Of a stretch of 56,799 nt of DNA, positions 1 to 8,590 are shown piece by piece. The DNA is from Vibrio sp. D404a. GTDB taxonomy: Bacteria; Pseudomonadota; Gammaproteobacteria; Enterobacterales; Vibrionaceae. The notes beneath the pieces are model-generated. The model was given only the letters and a program-made list of their open reading frames with translations. It ran no database searches and was not told the origin of the DNA. Positions within the stretch are counted from its first letter, which is position 1. Every line of letters starts with the position of its first letter. The stretch is from positions 1-56,799 of the forward strand of contig NZ_JAHGAJ010000021.1 of assembly GCF_030248535.1 (NCBI RefSeq). Direction: 5' to 3'. The translations under genes were made by a program, and so were the position numbers.

Positions 1-11
1 CACTTATAGAG

Positions 12-41
12 AAGCCCTGCTAGAAATAGCAGGGCTTTTTT
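12..41 (+). terminator. Intrinsic terminator, repeat copy 1
   Basis: Perfect 11-bp stem AAGCCCTGCTA / TAGCAGGGCTT with a GAAA tetraloop and a run of T. It ends transcription entering from left of the window, from a gene not included here. Confidence 0.85.
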
Positions 42-245
42 ACGTCTATTAGAAAGCCTAGTCTTACGACTAGGCATTCGTCGTTTCTGGGGTGGAGTAT
101 TTTGGACTTTGGCTAACGAGTCTCGGTTGAGTGCAACCCTAGTCCATTATTACTTCGGCTTTTTTACAGTTGAATTCTTATGTTCGTTCTATGGCTGAAA
201 GAGTCCTGTTCGCCTGCGATCCCAGCTATTCCACTACTTATAGAG

Positions 246-275
246 AAGCCCTACTAGAAATAGCAGGGCTTTTTA
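246..275 (+). terminator. Intrinsic terminator, repeat copy 2
   Basis: Same hairpin as at 12-41 with one mismatch in the stem (AAGCCCTACTA / TAGCAGGGCTT), the same GAAA loop and a T run. A duplicate belonging to the repeat region. Confidence 0.7.
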
Positions 276-556
276 CATCTATCAGAAATGGTTGTGTTGC
301 TAGATACCAAGATTCGTTCATTTGCGGATCGAATGCCAAAGTACAGCAACCCAACAATCTTTTGATTTATTAGAAACCCTAGTCTGACGACTAGGCTTTA
401 GTCGCTCCTGGAGACAGATGTTTTAGTCTTCGACTAACGAGTTTAGGTCGGTTGCGGTTTCAGCTATTTCGCTACTTATAGGGCAGCGTTGCTAGAAATA
501 GAAGTCGTTTCCATCGTAACGATAGTCAGCGTTTAGATTCGTTTTTAATCCTCGTC

Positions 557-590
557 ATTCCCTAGACTGACGAAGGAAGGAGTAGGGAAT
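557..590. repeat. Inverted repeat ATTCCCTA...TAGGGAAT
   Basis: Two 8-base arms, ATTCCCTA at 557-564 and TAGGGAAT at 583-590, form a stem with an 18-base loop. The flanks (GTC before, CTC after) resemble the small dispersed intergenic palindromes common in Vibrio and related genomes; membership of a named family is not proven. The remaining sequence to 687 holds nothing else I can identify. Confidence 0.4.
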
Positions 591-687
591 CTCGATTCTT
601 TGAGCAGATAGAATGAGAAAGACTGATTCGCTGCACTTCATAGCAAAGTTTCCAGCAGGAGCTTAGTGTTGTAGAACGCAGGCTGAG

Positions 688-1020
688 CTATTGTTGGTTG
701 ATCTTGTCGATATAGGCAAAGATATCTTTTACGTCTTTCTCATTTAATACAGAGTTCCAAGCTGGCATACCTTCATTTCCATTTAACACAGTGTCGATAA
801 GCTCTGCTTCACTTTCAAACCAAGAGTTTAATCCATCATAAATGTTTGATGGCTGCTCTGGGAGCGCTTTTCCAGCAATACCATCACCATGGCCGAGATC
901 GCCATGACATGACACACAGAGCGTCTTATAGGCGTTCTCACCAGCTTCTATATCTAAGTTAGCTGCGTATGTATTGAAGCCAATAAAGCTAGTAAGTAAT
1001 AGGGTGGCGAACTTTGACAT
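688..1020 (-). CDS. Small periplasmic cytochrome c
   Basis: Predicted 110-residue exported c-type cytochrome that would carry electrons in the periplasm. The N-terminus is a Sec signal peptide (hydrophobic residues 5-16, likely cleavage after YAA near residue 20). The heme attachment motif CVSCH lies at residues 35-39, and the methionine in GNEGMPAW is the likely distal axial ligand, as in monoheme class I cytochromes. I chose the ATG at 1020 because GTGAGAG lies just upstream; an in-frame GTG four codons earlier is possible. It is a single gene transcribed towards the repeat region, next to but separated from the heme operon by that operon's terminator. The electron partner cannot be told from sequence. 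Confidence 0.85.
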   Translation of the reverse strand: MSKFATLLLTSFIGFNTYAANLDIEAGENAYKTLCVSCHGDLGHGDGIAGKALPEQPSNIYDGLNSWFESEAELIDTVLNGNEGMPAWNSVLNEKDVKDIFAYIDKINQQ

Positions 1021-1101
1021 GATGACTCTCACTCATTGTGTAATTTGGGAATGAAGTAAGAGTACGATAGGTGGTATGAATATTATCTGAATGAAATGTA
1101 C

Positions 1102-1132
1102 AAAAAAGCCGATGCAGAGATGCATCGGCTTT
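1102..1132 (-). terminator. Terminator of the heme operon
   Basis: Twelve-bp perfect stem AAAGCCGATGCA / TGCATCGGCTTT around a 4-base loop. On the minus strand it is followed by a T run and lies just beyond the hemY stop. Confidence 0.85.
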
Positions 1133-1153
1133 GTGGTGTTGTCATTACGTTTG

Positions 1154-2335
1154 CTATGCAGACTTCACTAAACCTAAAGCCTTACGTGAAACCTCATGAG
1201 CGGCTTTAGTTAGGTTCTGTTTCTCAAGAGCATCAGACAGGTAACCATAATCTGAAACGTTAGAACGAAGCTCTAGCGCTTTTTCAAAGTGCACCTGCGC
1301 TTCTGTCCACTTTTGCTCTCTTAGGTAGAACTGAGCCAGAGCACTGTGAGCTTCTGCATTGTTGTCATCTTTCTTCACCGCTTTCTCTAGCATTACAACA
1401 ACTGGGTGGTGATCCGCTAGGTTAAGCTCTGGAAGCAACGTGTAAAGCTCGTTTGATTCGCTCTTAGTGATGTTCTCTTTAATGACAGTAAATGCCTCAG
1501 AGTCAGCCTTACGAGCAATTAACTGCTTAACAAAACAAGAGACAAGGTGCGTGCTTTGCTTTTGCTTGCGAGATAGCTTATTCCAGTGACTGATAAGCCC
1601 CTCGCTGCCTTGTTGCTTCGCTACATCGTGTAGAAGGCCACACTGCGCTTTTTGCTCTAGTGCGATCTGTTCTTCTGCAGTGATCATTTTGCTCTTAACC
1701 AGCTTAGGTGTCAGTTCGATCAAAGGTTGCCACAACTTGAGTTCAACGTAAGTGGTTTTCAATAGACCTAATACCGCAGTATTGTTTGGGTAGGTGCCTT
1801 TTAGATTCGACAGGGTATCGAAGGCCGCTTCAAAGTTTCTCTCACTGATTTGCTGCTTGGCTTTCGTTAGCTCAACCGCCAACTGAGAGTTATTTTGTTG
1901 GCTTGCTAGTTCAATGTACTTGTCACGCTCATCTTTGTTGCCTTGCTCGTGCGCTGCCTGAGAAGCAACTAGGTAGCAAAGCAGTGGCATGTCGTGGTGG
2001 TTTGCCCAACGAGTTACTTTCTTCTCTGCGCCTTTCCAGTCACCTTCTAGAAGCTTAACAATACCTTCATTGGTGTAGCGGCGAGAGCGTTTTTGCTTAC
2101 GTACACTGAACCAGTTCCATGTAGTTGAACTTGCGTAGACAAGCTTTTTAAATAGGTACTCTAGACCAAACAGGGCCGCCAAAAGTGCGATTACAAAGAT
2201 AACCAGAGTGGTCACGCTCATCTCTATGGTTTTATTGGCAATAGAGATCAGAACGTAGCCTTGTTGTCCTGAAAATTGTGTGCCGACAAACAGACCTGCA
2301 CCTAGGACTAAGAAAAGAAAAATCCAACGAATCAT
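1154..2335 (-). CDS. hemY: HemY, TPR inner-membrane protein of heme operon
   Basis: 393-residue HemY family protein, usual length. Two hydrophobic segments (about residues 3-17 and 39-60) anchor it in the inner membrane. The remainder is helical, with TPR-like repeats clearest near the C-terminus (about 325-380: HSALAQFYLREQKW and following). The family is encoded in the gammaproteobacterial heme operon and has been linked to porphyrin metabolism; its exact biochemical role is not settled, and it is unrelated to protoporphyrinogen oxidase, which shares the symbol. The start codon overlaps the hemX stop by one base (TAATG), so translation is probably coupled. Last gene of hemCDXY, followed by a strong terminator. 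Confidence 0.9.
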   Translation of the reverse strand: MIRWIFLFLVLGAGLFVGTQFSGQQGYVLISIANKTIEMSVTTLVIFVIALLAALFGLEYLFKKLVYASSTTWNWFSVRKQKRSRRYTNEGIVKLLEGDWKGAEKKVTRWANHHDMPLLCYLVASQAAHEQGNKDERDKYIELASQQNNSQLAVELTKAKQQISERNFEAAFDTLSNLKGTYPNNTAVLGLLKTTYVELKLWQPLIELTPKLVKSKMITAEEQIALEQKAQCGLLHDVAKQQGSEGLISHWNKLSRKQKQSTHLVSCFVKQLIARKADSEAFTVIKENITKSESNELYTLLPELNLADHHPVVVMLEKAVKKDDNNAEAHSALAQFYLREQKWTEAQVHFEKALELRSNVSDYGYLSDALEKQNLTKAAHEVSRKALGLVKSA

Positions 2336-3573
2336 TATTTCTCCTCCTTGCTCGTCATTGTGGTCACTTCACGGCGAAGGCGTTCGCGAATCACATCAGA
2401 AAGAGAGCTTTGAGACTCAAGCTTCGCCGGGTATTTCACGGTGATGTTCTGCTCGCTGAGTTGCTGAATCGCTTTTTCAAACTCGATTACTGAGTTGTTA
2501 TCTTGATTCAGGTAAGCCGTTGACCACTCGTTAGCGGTTTGCAGTGCTGCGGTATAGATATCGCCTTGCTCTTTATAAACTGCACGGATTGCTGTCTCAA
2601 GCTTGCCTTTGATGTTCTCTCTTAAGTAGAAGTGCTGCTCTGGAGAAAGTAGTGGAACCACTTCACCATCGCGGCTGCGGAAGGTAATGAAGTTACCTGA
2701 GAAGTCTTTCAATGACGTCATCAAGTTGTTCTGCCAGTCATTGATATCACCAGAGACAATTTCTTTTTTCTGCTCAGGTGCTTCAGGCAAGATAGCGTTG
2801 GCAAGAGGTAATGAGTCTACTTGTTGTTGTAGGCTGGTTAGGCGCAGTACTAAGCCGTCGCGATCGATCAGTGGGATAGTGCGAAGCTTGGTAATATCGT
2901 TCGCCATAGATTGACGCAGATATACAAGGCTTGGATCGTTCAGCGCGGCAATACGTTGGTCCGCACTCTCCATTAATTTGGTTGCGCTAACAGCATCATG
3001 TTCTAGGAACAGTTTACGACCAGCAAGTTTTACTAGGTAGTCTGCCTCTGCAAGCAACCAATCATTCGGTCTACGACCTTTTACGTCTGCTACAGCCAGT
3101 TGCAGACTCTGAATGCTCTCTTCTTGCTGTGCTTGCACAACTTGAGTCTTTTGAACGGCTTGAGAAGCTTCTTGGATCGTTTGCTGCTTAACTGTTTGCA
3201 GGTCTTTGTTTACCGCTGATTGCGTGTTTTCCAACTGAGATTGAAGAGCTGCAATTTGCGCTGAGTATTCAGCATTCTTTTGCTGCATGTGGAAAGTGAT
3301 ACCGCCGCTGAGGATAATAGAGATCGCGATGGCAATTGCACCGAACTTCACGCCGCGCTTGCCTTGTTTCTCTGCCTTCTCGATCAGCTCTTTGTCTGTT
3401 GTTGACGTTTGAGGTTGGGTGTTTTGGTCTTCAACTTTAGGGGCTTCTTGGTCTGTCTCTGTCGTTTTCTCTGCCTCTGTGGTGTTCTCAGAGGCCGTCT
3501 CATCTTTAACTACCGGCTGAGTTTCTGGACTTTTTTCAGGTTCAATATGCTCGTTATTTTTTTTGCTTGTCAT
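2335..3573 (-). CDS. hemX: HemX, membrane protein of heme operon
   Basis: 412-residue HemX family protein. Residues 1-65 are a low-complexity tail rich in E, T, K, P and Q; a single transmembrane helix follows at about 77-97 (GAIAIAISIILSGG); then a glutamine-rich coiled coil (about 98-155) and a C-terminal domain, probably periplasmic. Databases often call it uroporphyrinogen-III C-methyltransferase, but it has no SAM-binding motif of that enzyme and the activity should not be assumed. It sits between hemD (19-nt gap) and hemY (1-nt overlap), typical of the gammaproteobacterial hem operon, and probably works as a membrane partner of HemY. Confidence 0.9.
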   Translation of the reverse strand: MTSKKNNEHIEPEKSPETQPVVKDETASENTTEAEKTTETDQEAPKVEDQNTQPQTSTTDKELIEKAEKQGKRGVKFGAIAIAISIILSGGITFHMQQKNAEYSAQIAALQSQLENTQSAVNKDLQTVKQQTIQEASQAVQKTQVVQAQQEESIQSLQLAVADVKGRRPNDWLLAEADYLVKLAGRKLFLEHDAVSATKLMESADQRIAALNDPSLVYLRQSMANDITKLRTIPLIDRDGLVLRLTSLQQQVDSLPLANAILPEAPEQKKEIVSGDINDWQNNLMTSLKDFSGNFITFRSRDGEVVPLLSPEQHFYLRENIKGKLETAIRAVYKEQGDIYTAALQTANEWSTAYLNQDNNSVIEFEKAIQQLSEQNITVKYPAKLESQSSLSDVIRERLRREVTTMTSKEEK

Positions 3574-3592
3574 GCTTATTTCCTGTTTCTAG

Positions 3593-4321
3593 CTAAGGCT
3601 GGAGAGCAGCCAGTAATATTGGGTTTGTCGCACTGGTGGTATTCGTAACTGTTGAATATCCCAATTGATGGGCTCGTTCTGCAATGCGTTGGCTTGGGAC
3701 AAATAGATGCCTTGTGAAAAGCCAAGTCGAATACTCTGCAGGAACATCCGAGGTGAAATACTCAAGTTGTTCCTGACTAGTGATGACAATCTTTGAAATC
3801 TTTTGTTCAACCCATTGAGGGTAAGTATTGTGGTGGTTTATTGGAATATATTCTCTACGATAGGTCTCACAATAGGAGACTCGTGCTCCTTGATTGATAA
3901 GAGATTCACGTATGAGTTCGCGCCCACCATTTCCACGCAGTATTAGGATAGTTTTATCTTGCACGTTTGTTAGCTCTGGGAGCTTAAGAAGGTGCTCACT
4001 ATCACTCACTTGTGGGTAGTTTACTTTTTGTTTACAAGCTTTGCTTAAAATGTGTGCGGTTTTTTGACCAACGCCAAGGTATAGGGCGGAACTGGGCCAA
4101 CTTTGGTCACTTTGTGCAAGAATTCGCTGAGCCGAGGTCACGGCGTGCTGACTAACCGCAATAATAATATCGCTGGTTTGTAACAGATCAGAAAGAGGTT
4201 CGGATGGAGAGTTGTCAACGATACGAATCAGTGGATGATGGATCGCAGTGATTCCATCATCCACTAGCTGTTGGCAAAGCGCTTGCCCTTCAAGACCAGG
4301 GCGAGTTACCAACACCGTCAT
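3593..4321 (-). CDS. hemD: Uroporphyrinogen-III synthase
   Basis: 242-residue HemD: cyclises hydroxymethylbilane with inversion of ring D to give uroporphyrinogen III, the branch-point tetrapyrrole for heme and siroheme. The N-terminal VLVTRPG, the VSQHAVTSA segment and VGQKTAHIL are characteristic of this poorly conserved family; length is normal. Starts 2 nt after the hemC stop and so is almost certainly co-translated with it; HemC releases an unstable product that HemD must use promptly. Cytoplasmic. Confidence 0.93.
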   Translation of the reverse strand: MTVLVTRPGLEGQALCQQLVDDGITAIHHPLIRIVDNSPSEPLSDLLQTSDIIIAVSQHAVTSAQRILAQSDQSWPSSALYLGVGQKTAHILSKACKQKVNYPQVSDSEHLLKLPELTNVQDKTILILRGNGGRELIRESLINQGARVSYCETYRREYIPINHHNTYPQWVEQKISKIVITSQEQLEYFTSDVPAEYSTWLFTRHLFVPSQRIAERAHQLGYSTVTNTTSATNPILLAALQP

Positions 4322-4323
4322 GA

Positions 4324-5262
4324 CTAGTCTTGGTCAGCGTAAAGCTTGGTTAGGATCTCGCGAGCGCCATCATCAAGAAGTTGGTTAGCAAGCTTAACAC
4401 CTAATGCTTCCGCGTCTTTACGTGGACCTTTGATTTCACCGCGTACCATTTTTGAGCCGTCTGGTTCGCCAACAAGTGCACGCAACCAAATGTCATCTCC
4501 GTCGAGTAGCGAGTAACTACCGATTGGCACCTGACAACCACCTTCTAGAGTCAGGTTCATTGCACGCTCACACAGTACGCGGTCCGCGGTGTCTTTATGG
4601 TTTAGAGGCTCAAGCAGTTTGATAAGACGCTCGTCATCCAGACGACACTCGATACCAACTGCGCCTTGACCTACAGCCGGTAGTGACTGCTCTGGCTCAA
4701 TGAAGCTACGAATACGCTCTTCTAGCTCTAGGCGTTTTAGGCCTGCCGCTGCAAGAATAATGGCATCGTATTGACCATCGTCTAGTTTACCTAAGCGCGT
4801 ACCAACGTTGCCGCGCAACTCTTTGATCACGAGGTCTGGACGGTACTCCATAAGCTGACATTGACGACGCAGACTGCATGTACCTACGACAGCACCTTGA
4901 GGCAGCTCATCAATGTTGTTGTAGGTATTTGATACGAAAGCGTCACGTGGGTCTTCACGCTCACAAATCGTCACTAGACCTAAGCCTTCTGGGAAGTCGA
5001 CAGGCACATCTTTCATGGAGTGAACCGCTAGGTCTGCACGACCTTCAAGCATTGCCACTTCAAGCTCTTTTACGAAAAGACCTTTACCACCCACTTTTGC
5101 CAGTGGTGTATCGAGAATAATGTCGCCTTTGGTAACCATGGTCACTAGCTCAACCTCTAAACCTGGATGCGCAGCTTGAAGAGCATCCCTTACAAAGTAG
5201 GCTTGCCAAAGAGCAAGTGGGCTTTTTCGAGTAGCGATACGGATTGGTGCTGATTGTGTCAT
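4324..5262 (-). CDS. hemC: Hydroxymethylbilane synthase (porphobilinogen deaminase)
   Basis: 312-residue HemC: joins four porphobilinogens into hydroxymethylbilane using a dipyrromethane cofactor bound to a conserved cysteine. Visible are the N-terminal [15 protein letters not shown], the substrate-binding [24 protein letters not shown], the aspartate-containing LAAAGLKRL and the cofactor cysteine in [11 protein letters not shown]. The ATG at 5262 was chosen because protein similarity begins there and CGGAA precedes it; an in-frame upstream start at 5304 would add 14 unconserved residues. First gene of hemCDXY, divergent from cyaA, with the shared control region in between. Confidence 0.95.
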   Translation of the reverse strand: MTQSAPIRIATRKSPLALWQAYFVRDALQAAHPGLEVELVTMVTKGDIILDTPLAKVGGKGLFVKELEVAMLEGRADLAVHSMKDVPVDFPEGLGLVTICEREDPRDAFVSNTYNNIDELPQGAVVGTCSLRRQCQLMEYRPDLVIKELRGNVGTRLGKLDDGQYDAIILAAAGLKRLELEERIRSFIEPEQSLPAVGQGAVGIECRLDDERLIKLLEPLNHKDTADRVLCERAMNLTLEGGCQVPIGSYSLLDGDDIWLRALVGEPDGSKMVRGEIKGPRKDAEALGVKLANQLLDDGAREILTKLYADQD

Positions 5263-5378
5263 GGTGATTCCGATATGAAGTCTGTAATAGTCTAATCCTA
5301 CCACTCTGCGCTGAAAATTCTTACTGTTTGATCATTGCGAGCTTTGATAGATAAAGGAATTTCATTACTTCACCAAAA

Positions 5379-5417
5379 TAGTGTGATTGGTATCTCATTT
5401 GAAACATGGGCTATTAT
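5379..5417 (+). promoter_or_regulatory. CRP-like site and possible -10 upstream of cyaA
   Basis: TGTGA-N6-TCTCA at 5382-5397 matches nine of ten core positions of the CRP consensus TGTGA-N6-TCACA. A TATTAT hexamer (possible -10) follows at 5412-5417. Bound CRP would overlap the -35 area, which would fit repression of cyaA, but the site could equally act on the divergent hemC. Promoter assignment is inference. Confidence 0.5.
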
Positions 5418-5451
5418 TAGAAATAGTCAATAAAGAGGACACTACCATGCC

Positions 5452-5586
5452 GTGGATTTAGCGTTTTCCCTAGAAGAACAAAGGTGGCAGCATCGCCAGC
5501 TTTGCTTTACCATTAAGGGTAAAAGTGTTAAATTGATCACGTTTTGTTGTTGCTTTCGTTCAGTAACTAAACAGAAGTGCATTTAA
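5452..5586 (+). CDS. Possible 44-aa leader ORF in front of cyaA
   Basis: From a GTG at 5452 an open frame of 44 residues begins MDLAFSLEEQRWQHRQ and ends at TAA 5584-5586, 19 nt before cyaA. A good ribosome binding site, AAAGAGGA (5432-5439), is ideally spaced not for this GTG but for an ATG at 5447, whose frame stops after four codons (MPWI). Thus it is either a four-codon leader peptide, a GTG-started small protein, or a small gene with a one-base deletion: adding one base near 5450 would join the ATG to the 44-residue frame. The frame covers the second CRP site, so its 3' part may be open by chance. I do not recognise the product. Confidence 0.3.
   Translation: MDLAFSLEEQRWQHRQLCFTIKGKSVKLITFCCCFRSVTKQKCI
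5523..5544 (+). promoter_or_regulatory. CRP site at the cyaA promoter
   Basis: TGTTA-AATTGA-TCACG with AT-rich flanks; seven or more core bases match the CRP consensus. The text GTGTTAAATTGATCACGTTT strongly resembles, from memory, the CRP site that overlaps the main cyaA promoter of E. coli, where CRP-cAMP represses adenylate cyclase synthesis. Conserved negative feedback is therefore likely. Confidence 0.75.
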
Positions 5587-5605
5587 TCTCAACCAAGGAC
5601 CTACC

Positions 5606-8134
5606 TTGCAGGCATACACTCAGACTTTGATTCAGCGATTGGATAATCTAAATCAACAGCGCATTGATCGTGCGTTGGCGTTGATGGATTTGCAGAGTCA
5701 GCGTGTATTCCACCTTATCCCCGCACTGCTTCACTACAACCACCCAATGATGCCTGGCTTTTATGACCAACAAGTTCCTTTTGGAATTCGTAGCTTTACG
5801 CCTAATGAATTCCAAAAGCAATTTGTCGAAGATACTGAGTTGACGTTGGGCGGCAAACTAGCCGAAACGGATACCCCAGAGATTTTAGGTCTCTACACCA
5901 TGGGCAGTACGTCGTCGATCGGTCAAAGCACCTCCAGTGACCTCGATATCTGGGTGTGTGTATCACCGGATATGGACGGCAGCGCTCGCGATAGTCTGAC
6001 CAACAAGTGTCTGTTGATTACTGATTGGGCTCAGACTCTGGGCGTTGAAGCCAACTTCTTCCTAATGGATGAGCAACGCTTCCGATCGAACTACTCAGAA
6101 GAGATGACCGGCGACAATTGTGGCTCCTCACAACACCTGCTACTGCTCGATGAGTTCTACCGTTCAGCGGTACGCCTAGCAGGTCAGCGTCTGTTATGGC
6201 AGATCATTCCTCCAGAGATGGAAGAGTGTTACGACGAGTATGTGCATGACCTGTGTAGCAAAGGCTACATCGACTGTTCGCAGTGGATTGATTTCGGCAA
6301 GCTTAATCGAATCCCAGCAGAAGAGTACTTTGGCTCTAACCTGTGGCAGCTGTATAAGAGTATCGACTCACCGTATAAGTCGGTATTGAAAGCGATTCTT
6401 CTTGAAGCTTACTCGTGGGAATACCCGCACACTCAACTTCTGAGTATCGATACTAAGCGTCGTTTCTTCGCTGATGAACCAGACCTGTATGGAATGGACA
6501 GCTACTACTTGATGCTAGAGAAGGTGACTCGCTATCTTGAACGTATCAATGATGACACGCGTCTTGATCTGGTTCGCCGCTGTTTCTATCTCAAAACTCA
6601 TGAGAAGTTATCACGTGAGGCTGGAGTAGGCTCTGTGGCTTGGCGTCGTGAAGCCTTAGCTGAGATGACTCAATCTTGGAATTGGGATCAGGAAACAATC
6701 GCTGAGCTGGATAACCGTCGTAATTGGAAAGTCGAGCAGGTTAAAGTGGTGCACCATGCGCTTCTTGATGCCTTGATGCTCAGCTACCGTAATCTGATTC
6801 AGTTTGCGCGTCGTAACGACATCACTTCGGCAATCAGTCCGCAAGACATCAGTATTCTCGCTCGTAAGCTATATGCTGCGTTTGAGGTACTACCGGGTAA
6901 GGTAACGCTGCTTAACCCTCAGATTTCACCGGATCTGCATGAGCCAGATTTGAGTTTTATCGAGGTAAGACAGGGCCAAACCAACAAAGCGGGTTGGTAT
7001 CTGTACAAGCAGCCGCTGATTGCGCACCGAATTATTGGTCAGCCATCGCTTGAGCACCATGAGTACTTGAGTAAGTTGGTTGCGTGGTCGTTCTTTAATG
7101 GCCTGATCACCGAATCAACACGCTTGCACTCTGTAGTACGCGATGCACACATTGATATCGATAAGTTCTATCAGATGGTGAGCGACCTACGAAATACCTT
7201 CTCACTGCGAAAGCGCCGCCCGAGTATGCAAGCACTGGCGAGCCCGTGTGAGATCAGCCAACTGGCGATGTTCATCAACTTTGAAAATGACCCAACCTCT
7301 GAATTGAGCGCACGCTCGTTGAAGGTGGATCTGAAAAGCGCAGACATCTTCAGCTTTGGTGAAGAAGGTCAGAGCTTAGTCGGTAGTGTTGACTTGGTTT
7401 ACCGTAACTCGTGGCATGAAGTACGTACGTTGCACTTCCAAGGTGAGACGGCGATGCTTGATGCATTGAAAACGGTATTGGGCAAGATGCACCAAGATGC
7501 GCTTCCTCCAGAGTCAGTAGATGTGTTCTGTTACAGCAAAAACCTGCGCGGTGTGATTCGCAATATGGTTTACCAACTGCTGGCAGAGTGTATCGACCTG
7601 CGCTTGAAGCCGATTGAGCAAGAGAAGCGTCGCCGATTTAAAGCAATTCGCTTAGCGAATAAGATGTTTGGTCTGTTCTTCGAGCGTCGTGGCGTATCTG
7701 TGCAGATGCTGGAAAACTCGGTCGACTTCTATCGCAGCATCTCAAGTAATAAGCTGAAAGGCTCGCCGCTCTTGATGCTCGACAAAGAGCAGGAGTATCA
7801 ACTCCCAGACGTTGTCGACGGCTTTGCTAGTGAAGGTTTGATTCAATTCTTCTTTGAAGATACCGATCAGGGCTTCAACATCTATGTATTGGATGAGTCG
7901 AATCAGGTTGAGGTTTACCATCAGTACAGTGGTCAGAAAGATGAGATGATTGCGAGTGTGAACTCTTTCTACACCTCAGTGAAAGATGATTCTAAGGTGG
8001 CGTCGAAGCTGATTAACTTCAATCTTCCTCAGTATTATCAGATTGTTCATCCTGATGATGGGCAGTCTTACGTGGTGCCTTATCGTAATGACGCCACACT
8101 GTCGTCGCGCAGTTCAAAGATCGCTAACGTTTAG
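5606..8134 (+). CDS. cyaA: Class I adenylate cyclase
   Basis: 842-residue class I adenylate cyclase: makes cAMP from ATP, feeding CRP control of carbon use and, in Vibrio, of many virulence and competence genes. The N-terminal half is the catalytic nucleotidyltransferase domain; its signature GSTSSIGQSTSSDLDIW covers residues 100-116, with the metal-binding aspartates in DLD. The C-terminal half is the regulatory region through which PTS enzyme IIA-Glc acts in enterobacteria. Start is a TTG at 5606 after CAAGGAC, the same rare start used in E. coli cyaA, where it limits translation. Two CRP-like sites precede it; a terminator shared with cyaY follows. Confidence 0.97.
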   Translation: MQAYTQTLIQRLDNLNQQRIDRALALMDLQSQRVFHLIPALLHYNHPMMPGFYDQQVPFGIRSFTPNEFQKQFVEDTELTLGGKLAETDTPEILGLYTMGSTSSIGQSTSSDLDIWVCVSPDMDGSARDSLTNKCLLITDWAQTLGVEANFFLMDEQRFRSNYSEEMTGDNCGSSQHLLLLDEFYRSAVRLAGQRLLWQIIPPEMEECYDEYVHDLCSKGYIDCSQWIDFGKLNRIPAEEYFGSNLWQLYKSIDSPYKSVLKAILLEAYSWEYPHTQLLSIDTKRRFFADEPDLYGMDSYYLMLEKVTRYLERINDDTRLDLVRRCFYLKTHEKLSREAGVGSVAWRREALAEMTQSWNWDQETIAELDNRRNWKVEQVKVVHHALLDALMLSYRNLIQFARRNDITSAISPQDISILARKLYAAFEVLPGKVTLLNPQISPDLHEPDLSFIEVRQGQTNKAGWYLYKQPLIAHRIIGQPSLEHHEYLSKLVAWSFFNGLITESTRLHSVVRDAHIDIDKFYQMVSDLRNTFSLRKRRPSMQALASPCEISQLAMFINFENDPTSELSARSLKVDLKSADIFSFGEEGQSLVGSVDLVYRNSWHEVRTLHFQGETAMLDALKTVLGKMHQDALPPESVDVFCYSKNLRGVIRNMVYQLLAECIDLRLKPIEQEKRRRFKAIRLANKMFGLFFERRGVSVQMLENSVDFYRSISSNKLKGSPLLMLDKEQEYQLPDVVDGFASEGLIQFFFEDTDQGFNIYVLDESNQVEVYHQYSGQKDEMIASVNSFYTSVKDDSKVASKLINFNLPQYYQIVHPDDGQSYVVPYRNDATLSSRSSKIANV

Positions 8135-8137
8135 CAA

Positions 8138-8171
8138 CAAAAAAGGAGTGACTAAGTCGCTCCTTTTTTAC
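8138..8171. terminator. Bidirectional terminator cyaA / cyaY
   Basis: AAAAAAGGAGTGAC-TAA-GTCGCTCCTTTTTT: eight-bp GC-containing stem (one G-T pair) flanked by A and T runs, between the convergent cyaA and cyaY genes. Confidence 0.85.
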
Positions 8172-8200
8172 ATCGGCTATTCGGGTTATCCATCAAGAGA

Positions 8201-8515
8201 TTAAACCCAATCGATCTCTTCACCCGCGTGTTTTTCACACTCAGCTTTAACCATCTCAAACAGCTCCATGCCAGTCTTTGAGCAGGTCCACTTGTCTTCG
8301 ATCAGCTTGAAGTGAAAGCCGCCAGATTTAGACGCTAGCCAGATCTCTTTCATTGGCTCTTGGCGGTTAATTATGATTTGACTGCGGTCTTCAAACTCCA
8401 GTGTCATCACGTTGCCCGTCACTTCGTAATCAATGTCTGCCTCTGATTCATCGATAGCTTCTTCGATGTTTTGCATCTGTATATCGACCAGCTGATGAAA
8501 TTCAGTATCGTTCAT
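8201..8515 (-). CDS. cyaY: CyaY, bacterial frataxin
   Basis: 104-residue frataxin family protein, full length. It binds iron and interacts with the cysteine desulfurase IscS, tuning the rate of Fe-S cluster assembly on IscU. The acidic first helix (about residues 15-27: NIEEAIDESEADID), the iron-binding surface of the family, is followed by the beta sheet containing NVMTLEFEDRSQIIIN and the conserved IWLASKSGGFHF. AGGATAGAAAGG immediately precedes the ATG. Convergent with cyaA, divergent from lptM, the usual place in gammaproteobacteria. Confidence 0.95.
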   Translation of the reverse strand: MNDTEFHQLVDIQMQNIEEAIDESEADIDYEVTGNVMTLEFEDRSQIIINRQEPMKEIWLASKSGGFHFKLIEDKWTCSKTGMELFEMVKAECEKHAGEEIDWV

Positions 8516-8590
8516 CCTTTCTATCCTATTGCTTTTCTTGAGTGTGGTGCGATTATAGGGGGCATTGAGTTAATAATCACGATATGCAAA

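Larger units (their letters stand above)
1..500. repeat. Degenerate modular intergenic repeats with terminators
   Basis: Noncoding stretch built of related blocks. The block starting CTTATAG followed by a GAAA-loop hairpin occurs near 4, 239 and 475, the last copy decayed. A second block, a CCTAGTC/GACTAGG hairpin followed by ATTCGTCG- or TTAGTCGC-like sequence, occurs near 55 and 376, with ACTAACGAG-like text 58 bases later in both copies. Copy 2 carries about 85 extra bases before this second block and copy 1 about 85 extra bases after it, so the blocks have been shuffled or partly lost. Such terminator-rich repeats are expected downstream of rRNA or tRNA operons, but no RNA gene is visible here, so that link is inference. 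Confidence 0.6.

Noticed and set aside
170..373. 67-codon open frame in the left repeat region
   Set aside because: It crosses the terminator and repeat junctions, has no ribosome binding site and no protein-like character.
1181..1194. ACGTGAAACC resembling half a parS site
   Set aside because: Only one half matches, and it lies in conserved hemY coding sequence.
2335..3573. HemX as an active uroporphyrinogen-III methyltransferase
   Set aside because: No SAM-binding or CobA-type motifs are visible; the name comes from historical annotation.
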